Source: Hemerocallis citrina
Taxonomy: Eukaryota; Streptophyta; Magnoliopsida; Asparagales; Asphodelaceae
Assembly (NCBI GenBank): GCA_017893485.1
Contig: CM030363.1
Span: 177,043,744-177,107,743 of the forward strand
Direction of reading: 5' to 3'
Length of the DNA stretch: 64,000 bases
In this document: positions 57,619 through 64,000 of the stretch, piece after piece
How the letters are laid out: every line of letters starts with the position of its first letter
Numbering within the stretch: the first letter of the stretch is position 1
The notes under the pieces: model-generated
Databases searched by the model: none
What the model was told of the DNA's origin: nothing
Seen by the model: the letters and a program-made list of their open reading frames with translations, nothing else
Program-made: the position numbers and the translations under genes

Positions 57619-58046
57619 TTCTACATCTGCTTAGGAAAACAGTTTGAAATAAGAAATCAGGACATCCACTGAGTCATATACAAACTACATACATCTTCAA
57701 TCCTGAAATATGTATATTTTAGTTGATTTAATCCACGGTTTAAGTTAAAAACAAAAGCATTTTTTATAGTGTATTTAGAATAAAGAAGAAAGAAGATAGA
57801 ATCTTTATTTACTTGAAGTTGTTTTTTTTTCTCCAGTGGTGTTTGAATTTAAGTTTTTGCTAATTTGGAATGCATCATGGCATCCTGGCATGTAATACTA
57901 AAAAAAAGTTTGCCTATGTTGCCACTGGAAGAGCTTAATATCTTTGGAATATATATCACATGGCATTTAATATCTCACTTTCGAATACATATCTTAATCT
58001 TTATTCACTATCTTTACAGTTATGTCTACTTTACTGAACTTCTGTC

Positions 58047-58163
58047 ACAAAATTTCGGCGGGCACACCAGGAGAATTGCAAGCAAGTTGAACTAGAGAGG
58101 AAAACGGCAGAAAAAGAAGCTGAGTTGGAGAAGTCTAAAGTTCCAGACTCTTCGAATAAAAAT
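58047..58163 (+). pseudogene. Captured exon resembling the end of a formin FH2 domain
   Basis: The frame reads 'KFRRAHQENCKQVELERKTA' then 'EKEAELEKSKVPDSSNKN', followed by a gtaagt donor at 58164. The pattern FxRAHxENxKQxELErKkAeKEAE is that of the C-terminal helix of FH2 in plant class II formins, which nucleate actin. Only this exon is seen, so no function remains. Identification is from the motif alone. Confidence 0.5.
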
Positions 58164-58371
58164 GTAAGTCAACATTATGGGGATAGCTTCCTATCTCAAC
58201 AAAAAAAGATATGTACTTATTGTAAAGCTTATAATTCATTCTCACCTACCGTTGTGAGATTTTAAACTATAGTAGTTACTTTTGTTAACTACAGTAACAC
58301 TAAACTACAATTTAACTGTGATTCTAGGATTGCAATGACTTATGTTGTATATTTGTTTATTTATTTTACAG

Positions 58372-58703
58372 GAAGAGCTTGAAGCTCATGATGGTGCCAG
58401 TAAAGGGAAGTACACAATTGGGTTAGGCCAAGATTGCTTGGCATTTTGCACAGAATTGGAGGATGTGATTTCAATGAGGTATTGATTAGACATATCTGGG
58501 CCTTATAATTTTATACTGTATTTGAATTGAGATAATTTGAGTATGATAACTTGACTGAAGTTTTGTACGGTTTAACAGTGGTTACTTCGCTGCTTGACAA
58601 GTATCAGATCGACTCGAAAAGGATTGGCCGGTTGGAAGTTGGGTCTGAGATAGTGATAGAAAAGTGCAAAGCTATCAAGACGTGGTTGATGCAAATTTTT
58701 GAG
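58372..58703 (+). pseudogene. HMGS: Captured exons of hydroxymethylglutaryl-CoA synthase
   Basis: Exon one (58372-58478), after a tttacag acceptor, encodes '[20 protein letters not shown]' and '[15 protein letters not shown]', ending at a gt donor. Exon two (about 58573-58703) encodes '[20 protein letters not shown]' and '[20 protein letters not shown]', then 'QIFE' and a gt donor. These are consecutive N-terminal exons of plant HMG-CoA synthase (mevalonate pathway, cytosol), with intron and codon phase kept, so capture was at the DNA level. The catalytic Cys exon (NACYGGTAA) is absent. Changes such as DKSKSIKTF to EKCKAIKTW show decay. Confidence 0.9.
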
Positions 58704-59774
58704 GTATATTTTATTTTATATGCTAATTCGGTTAGGATTGATTTGGACTGTATAAAAGATAATTAACAAATTTCAGATATAAGAGTAAAGTATCAATTCA
58801 TCTATGTGTAATATAATGATAGATATAATGAGAATGATGTGTTTATGTATTAGACTTTATGGCGGTAGTTGCAGAAATGTTGATGCCACTGTTTACTGCA
58901 CAACAAAATGTTTTAGCGCGATTGAAGAACAAATTTATGTACAGTGTGTTTGATCGATGAATGCTTGATTCTATCAAATAATTATTTGTAGTACAAGTTT
59001 GTTAGAATTTGTGCAATGACTGCAATTAGAGTTTGCATGTCTCACTTTTTGACCAATCAATTATTTACTATCACATTATCATGCTATTTGTGTTATTTAA
59101 AACAACTATTTTATTTAAAATTATTGCCCTTGCACAAAATATGGATGTTATTTTTTATGTTTCAGGTTTTCAAGTTATGTGAATATGCTTTATGTACGCG
59201 TGCATCGCATGTGCATTATACTAGTAATGAATTATTGACCTAGTGGATGAATAAAAATTGAATCTTTTTCATTAAACTATATTATTGATGATGCAAACCC
59301 TAATTTGATGACTTGAGATTGTTAGAGAACCTAATCGAACCCATGAGTAGGATGTTTCCTTCACGTACTTGCTGTTTAAATTGTTATAATGAGATTGTAT
59401 GTTGATTATTGCAAAAAGTAAAACAAGACTTCACCTTTACTATTACACATATACATACACTATGTTTTAATAATTTTGATGGGTATAACTTGATTAATAC
59501 TTGTTATAATGGTATATGTTCATGAGTAAATTAGTGTAAGTGATTGTGTATGAGTTTAATGAATTTCAAGAAGGTTTTTGGATCAAAGAACCAAATCTTG
59601 AAGATGGATTTTTGAGTAATTGAGTTCGGGCCTGATAAGGGTGCAGGCCGATTTTGATTTTTGTGAATTTGTGAAGCTTTCGAATTTGATTGGAGTTGTT
59701 TTAGTACTTAGATAGTTTTTATAAAACATATATACAATGGATTCTTAATGCTTAGCTAATGTATACACACCCAC

Positions 59775-59777
<3 letters not shown>

Positions 59778-59829
<52 letters not shown>
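59778..59829 (+). repeat. (TA)n(CA)n microsatellite
   Basis: About 17 TA units run directly into about 9 CA units, inside the Tekay-like LTR. Confidence 0.95.
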
Positions 59830-59985
59830 TTCACATTTCATGTATACTGTTTTGAAGATCTTGTGAATTTCGATGAGTTTTTGATTGAATTTCAATTGTG
59901 TTGATTCTGAGATGTGTTAACACTTTTTACTACTCTTGTTTGATGAAGTTTTGAAGCTTAAACTGATGCTTAAATCCGTATATGA

Positions 59986-60026
59986 ACACAACACACACAC
60001 ACGCACACACACATACACACACACAT
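59986..60026 (+). repeat. (CA)n microsatellite, imperfect
   Basis: CA-rich run with single interruptions (cgca, cata), 160 bp after the first microsatellite. Confidence 0.9.
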
Positions 60027-60984
60027 AAATATATATAAGTTGCTGTTTTTGAAGATTTTTGTGAAAAGTCAATCTTTTGAGATCTTGATGTGTTCTTGGC
60101 GGTTTTATAAACTCATATAAGTTGTACAAGTTATAATTTTTCATCTCAGGAAGTTAGATTTTGATTTTTACAAAGTTTTAATCGAGTATTAGTCAAAACA
60201 TGCACAAAACAACCCAACCTGGCTGTTTAGCTGGTCACGGTGGACCGCACGGTCGACCGTCATACCCATATTTTGAAAATCTTGAATGTACAGTCGACTG
60301 ATCTGTTTGAGCGGTCGACCGTCACTTGTTTCTTTTGGCTGTTTTGTTGGATTTTCTTCGTTTATTTTAGACTAGTTATTTCTTCGATATTATGGATTAT
60401 TACTCTACTGTTTTAAATGATGTTTTTACTACAGATTACAGTATTTTACAGAGAGTTGTATTTTATTTGTAATAGAGTTTTAAATGTATTCTTATGACCT
60501 TATTAAGTGAGTTAAAGGTGTTTTCAAAGAATTGATATTTTGTGATATTCTACGACTTCAAAATATGGTTTTCCGTTATTTAATGGATTTAATATTTAAT
60601 TTGAATTCTGAAATCTTATGAGCACATTAAATGAAACTGGATTTTTGTTGATTTAAGAAGTTTTCTTCATATAATCATTTTGATGATGGATTTGTGAGTT
60701 TTATTGAAAGTTTTGGTATTGATGGTTGAGTTGTGAATCTCTAGGAGTTGAGTGGGCGTTCTGTGAACCGGCAGATGAGATTTTGAGGATTTAGACTGGT
60801 GGGGTCTTGTGATTGTTGTTGAGAAATTAAGTCCAACAGGATACACTAACTCTAGAGAGGAGAATCTGTGTCTTTAATAATAACCTACTTAAGGACAAGA
60901 ACTAGTGGAGATGTGATGGAACTTGGGAAACGTAAGTATATACTCTTGGTTTAGGTCCAATATATGCGTTCGAGGACTTGTGTG

Positions 60985-61190
60985 TTGTTCTGTCTCAAGA
61001 GGAAATTTGTATGTTCGCGTGTCGAGGGTCTGCAGGCCTATTCATGAAGCATGCAGGGTGTATTCACGTGTTAAGGGTCAGCGGGCCTATTCACGGGATG
61101 TACCTGGTGTATTTGCACGTCGAGGGCCTCACAAGCCTATTCGTGGGGTACACGGCAGGGAGGTGATTCTCAGGTTTTGTTGAGCTATTC
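60985..61190 (+). repeat. About 50-bp tandem repeats in the Tekay-like LTR
   Basis: Units of the type 'cgygtyragggtcygcrggcctattca' then '...gtgtattyrcg' occur three times, with partial copies on both sides (a further 'cgcatcgagggttgtgatgcctatt' at 61205). They lie between the 'gatgtgatggaac' block (60910) and the 'aggatgcatagaatc' block (61345). Confidence 0.7.
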
Positions 61191-61914
61191 TTACATGTTG
61201 CTTGCGCATCGAGGGTTGTGATGCCTATTTGCGGAGTATTCTGGATCTTGTTTCCATCATTGTAGTAGGATTAGTTGCATAACGAGAGATTTAACTTTAT
61301 AAAGTGGAGAACGATAAGGGCTTGCACCATACCTTTGTATTGTAGGATGCATAGAATCTGACAGGTTTGCATTAGAGAGTCATCATATAACATCTGTGTT
61401 TTCTTGACTTGGTTTTATGCATGTTGTTTTCTGTTTTTCCACTCGACACTTAGTCTAGTCTCACTTGACGTTTTCATGTTTATTTATTGCTATTTCTTAT
61501 CTCATTTATTCTTACTGTTAATACATGTTGTTTATGACTCTATGCATTATATTTTATTTATGTTGTTTTCTTTTGATGTCACTCATACCGTTATGGCTGA
61601 CCTCTATAGTTTTGGGGGTTAGGGTTATCTCTAGCCTCATATTTTACAGGTAGGTGCTTATAGCATTGGGATCTGGATGCAGGAGATAGAATGATGTTAT
61701 GGCTTATGAAAATTGTAAAAGAATGTGTTGTAAAAGAAAAGATTTTAATTCAAGGTGTTTGTTTTTCCATTGTATTTTGTAATGAATTAATGTAATAAAA
61801 GTTGAAAAATTATTTTTGTTCTAGCTATGTTTACTATTAAAATTGAGGTTGATGCTGGGAATTATGCCACATATTTCTGAGATATCAAATTAGAAATTCC
61901 GGGCGCTACAGAGA

Positions 61915-61927
61915 TTGGTATCAAAGC
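61915..61927 (+). other. Primer-binding site of the Tekay-like element
   Basis: TTGGTATCAAAGC lies four bases after the LTR end. It matches the initiator tRNA-Met primer sequence TGGTATCAGAGC with one change. Confidence 0.85.
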
Positions 61928-62149
61928 ATGCTTCAATAGTAATAATAAACATGGTGTAAAAATAAACCTTGGTGTGTACATCAGAGTATGAGTACCTAGG
62001 TGTGGACATTAGAGTGTAAGTATCACATAGAATTAGAGCATGATGTTTTGGTTTGGGGTATGGTTGAGGTTTTGCCATGAGGTATTGATGTGGACCCAAA
62101 TTTTGTTGTGATGCTCTAACTTTACCCTCATTTTGCAGTATTCAGTATA

Positions 62150-63234
62150 ATGGCAGGACCCAGGACCAGAAAATGGTGGTAATGGTGATGGGGCTGAAGG
62201 TTCCAATAGGACAGGACTTGATCTTGAGACTGAGATTGCCAGGGTGTATCAGCCCTTGAACACATTCATGGCAGATAGCATGGCACAGAATCAGAATCAT
62301 AATCAGAATCAGAATTAGGGGGCTGGACCAGTGTTTGATAATGCTGATCCGATCAAGCAGGTTGAGTCCTTCAAATGGATGAAGCCACCAGTGTGTGAGG
62401 GGCAGTCTGATCCAAATAAGGCTGATGATTGGATTAGACAGATGTAGATGGTCTTCGAAGTTATGGAAATCCCAGCAGTCAATAAGGTGAAATTGGCTAC
62501 GATGCAGTTAGAGAATGATGCTGGCATTTGGTGGCAATCAGTGAAGAGGACTTTTGGAGATCAGCAAGTGACTTAGGAAGCTTTTCTGGATGAGTTCAGG
62601 GGATCGTTTCTTTTCCTCTGGATATCCAGGAGAAGAAGGTAACAGATTTCTTAAATCTGCAGCAAGGCAACATGACAGTGTGTGAATATGAGACTAAGTT
62701 CGCCCAGCTGTCAAGGTATGCACCGGAGCTGATTGTGGATGAAGCAAAGAAGGCCAAAAAATTCGAGCAGGGCTTGAGGCCGAATATAAGGTCAAGGATG
62801 ATCCCATTGGACATTAGAAGGTTTGATAAGCTGGTCAGGAGATCAGCTATGATAGAGGAAGATATAGGCCAGTTCCAGAAGAAGCAAGAGACCTTGAACA
62901 GGAACAAGAGGTCAGCAGTTAGTCAGAGCGAGAAGGAGTTCCTAGCGAAGCACGGCAAGATCAGTAGGCCAGTGCAGAAGGCACCCGCAATTCAAGGCAT
63001 GACTTGTTTCAACTGTAGAGAGGCAGGTCATTATCAGGCAGCATGCACCAAGACTCGGAAGGCACAGGTTTGTTATCAGTGTGGTAATGAAGGGCATCTC
63101 AGACCAAACTATCTGCAGTTGAAGAAGAATGGTGCAGGCAGAGGCAAATTTCAGAGGCAGGGGCGAGTGTTCACATTGACTGAGGAGGATGCGGGTTACT
63201 CAGAGGATGCGATCCAGGGTGTGCAAGAATTTTG
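62150..63234 (+). pseudogene. gag of the Tekay-like element (stops in the N-terminal half)
   Basis: From the ATG at 62150 the capsid part reads 'FKWMKPPVCEGQSDPNKADD', 'KLATMQLENDAGIWWQSVKR' and 'EAFLDEFRGSF', with stops at about 62317, 62446 and 62575. From 62672 a clean 187-codon frame continues 'MTVCEYETKFAQLSRYAPEL' and 'DIRRFDKLVRRSAMIEEDIG'. Two zinc knuckles follow: CFNCREAGHYQAAC is complete, while the second (CYQCGNEGHLRPNY) has Tyr in place of the last Cys. The protein would package element RNA. The stop at 62575 is TGG to TAG; the first is CAG to TAG. Confidence 0.9.
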
Positions 63235-63338
63235 AAATCATTCATTTATGTATTAAGTAAAACTTTGTTTAAGAATAAATTGGAGATTTGAGTATCATTC
63301 TCCATATAACAGAATTTGTTTTGGTTAATTGAATAAAA

Positions 63339-63632
63339 GCAAAAGTTTTATTTGATACTGGTTCTTTGCATACATTTGTGTCGCCCAATTTTGCAAAAGT
63401 CTTAGGTGTGGAACCTAAGGTGTTTCTAGGCAAAGCCTTGACGGTGGCAACACCATCAGGAGAAGAATTGATTGCTGATCGATATTACAAAGGATGTGAT
63501 ATCGAGATTGGTGGGAGATTATTTGGTATTGATCTCATTGAGCTGCAAGTTTGGGGTGTAGATGTGATTGTTATAATTGATTGGATGACAATATATGATG
63601 CCACAATTGAATGCAAGAGGAAGAGGTGTTAG
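63339..63632 (+). pseudogene. Retropepsin of the Tekay-like element
   Basis: The frame reads 'AKVLFDTGSLHTFVSPNFAK' with the catalytic DTG, then 'ALTVATPSGEELIADRYYKG', 'CDIEIGGRLFGIDLIELQVW' and 'VIIDWMTIYDATIEC'. The fold-closing motif normally reads 'ILGMDWL'; here it is 'VIIDWM'. About 105 bp of non-gag sequence separates it from gag, and a frameshift follows at 63632, so it is not joined to pol in frame. Confidence 0.85.
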
Positions 63633-63639
63633 TGAAAGC

Positions 63640-64000
63640 ACCAGGTATTTCCGTAGTGACTTTTCCAGAGGAGAAGAAGGACCCGAAAGTGACTGCTATG
63701 GTATCTAAGTTGATGATTCCAGATGAAGTCAGAAGCAGGTTGAGGAATTGGCGAATGAAGGGGGTGTCATTAGGTTCAAAGTCAGAGGAAGAGCATTGTA
63801 TGCACTTGACAGAGGTGTTACAGAAGTTATAGGAGCATAACTTATATGCCAAGCTGTCAAAGTGTGAGTTTTGGAAGATCGTGGTAGCTTTCCTTGGTCA
63901 TATCCTTTCTAAGGAGCGAGTGGCCACCGATCCTCAGAAGGTTGAAGCAGATGGTGGAAGGTCAGAAATTAGGTGCGGAGATTCAGAAGATGTTGCAGCA
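63640..64000 (+). pseudogene. Pol remnant with RT core deleted
   Basis: After the protease linker ('PEEKKDPKVTAMVSKLMIPD', 'EVRSRLRNWRMKGVSLG') the frame passes straight into 'SKSEEEHCMHLTEVLQKL'. It then gives 'LYAKLSKCEFWKIVVAFLGH' and 'ILSKERVATDPQKVE' to the window end. In an intact element 'YSKSEEEH' comes right after the catalytic YVDD/FIDD motif, so RT motifs 1-5 are missing. The junction lies near 63775. Confidence 0.85.

Larger units (their letters stand above)
56700..59224 (+). mobile_element. Non-autonomous Helitron with captured HMG-CoA synthase and formin-like exons
   Basis: The 5' end TCTCTACTATTTTAATGGGA (56700) is preceded by A. The 3' end is a hairpin with 7-bp stem and 3-nt loop (59197-59213), 7 nt, then CTAG (59221-59224) followed by T. 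This gives the A/T insertion and terminal structure of Helitrons. The 2525-bp element has no Rep or helicase and carries fragments of at least two host genes on the plus strand with intron borders kept. Confidence 0.85.
55831..61910 (+). repeat. 5' LTR of the Tekay-like element (interrupted by Helitron)
   Basis: The 3' end GGGCGCTACA at 61901-61910 is fixed by the adjacent primer site. The start is taken at TATAATACCCCAG (55831), where the 60-bp array stops; the canonical TG would then have mutated to TA. Without the Helitron it is about 3.55 kb. A 'caataaggtaagtgac' splice-donor-like site lies at about 56603, as in the solo LTRs. Confidence 0.75.
55831..64000 (+). mobile_element. Tekay/Del-like Ty3/Gypsy element, cut by window end
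   Basis: The LTR (with a Helitron inside) is followed by a tRNA-iMet-type primer site, gag with zinc knuckles, retropepsin and a pol that has lost the RT core. The long LTR and the gag and protease sequences fit the Tekay/Del chromovirus lineage; the chromodomain that would prove this lies beyond the window. Several stops in gag show it is not functional. Confidence 0.8.

Overview
This window is nuclear DNA from a flowering plant, probably a eudicot with a large repeat-rich genome. Nearly every coding trace belongs to a plant transposable element: Tat-, Athila- and Tekay/Del-like Ty3/Gypsy retrotransposons, an L1-clade LINE, PIF/Harbinger, CACTA and Helitrons. The host-gene pieces I recognise (an FKBP exon, HMG-CoA synthase exons, a probable formin exon) are fragments lying inside Helitrons. 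I found no intact host gene, rRNA, tRNA or CRISPR array. The species cannot be named from the sequence alone.

Layout. 1-1720: minus-strand 5' end of Tat element T1 (LTR plus gag). 1.7-7.4 kb: decayed minus-strand LINE. 7.84-17.51 kb: PIF/Harbinger element with a Myb-like ORF1, a broken transposase and, unusually, a plant mobile domain (PMD) pseudogene. A minus-strand Helitron (8304 to about 12.95 kb) carrying a helicase remnant and an FKBP exon is inserted in it. 17.5-18.6 kb: no convincing gene, one 46-codon ORF. 18.6-41.45 kb: Tat element T2, opened twice. The first hole holds a solo LTR (21778-32888, TSD CATTC), which holds a second solo LTR (23701-31786, TSD ACCAT), which holds a CACTA element (23968-28772, TSD CTA) with twelve 250-bp tandem repeats. 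The second hole, at the integrase end, holds a gag-only Athila-like element (35516-41228, TSD AAAGA) with apparently identical LTRs.

41.45-44.9 kb is an inverted, truncated LTR of the same family as the solo LTRs. 44.9-45.5 kb is a LINE fragment. 46.1-55.8 kb is Tat element T3, which has lost most of pol and has a long 3' region of 117-bp and 60-bp tandem repeats, split by another solo LTR (51545-54770). From 55831 to the window end is a Tekay/Del-like element: a 3.5-kb LTR (interrupted by Helitron 56700-59224 with HMG-CoA synthase and formin-like exons), a tRNA-iMet primer site, gag, protease, and a pol with an internal RT deletion.

The genes do not form a functional pathway; the relations are those of nested and mutually parasitic elements. 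Only the Athila-like gag (399 codons) is a long clean element ORF. The main points of interest are the PIF element with a PMD gene, the four-level nesting with readable target-site duplications, the CACTA higher-order repeats, the regularly spaced inverted repeats in the T3 3' array, and tandem repeats that recur at the same place in several divergent LTRs.
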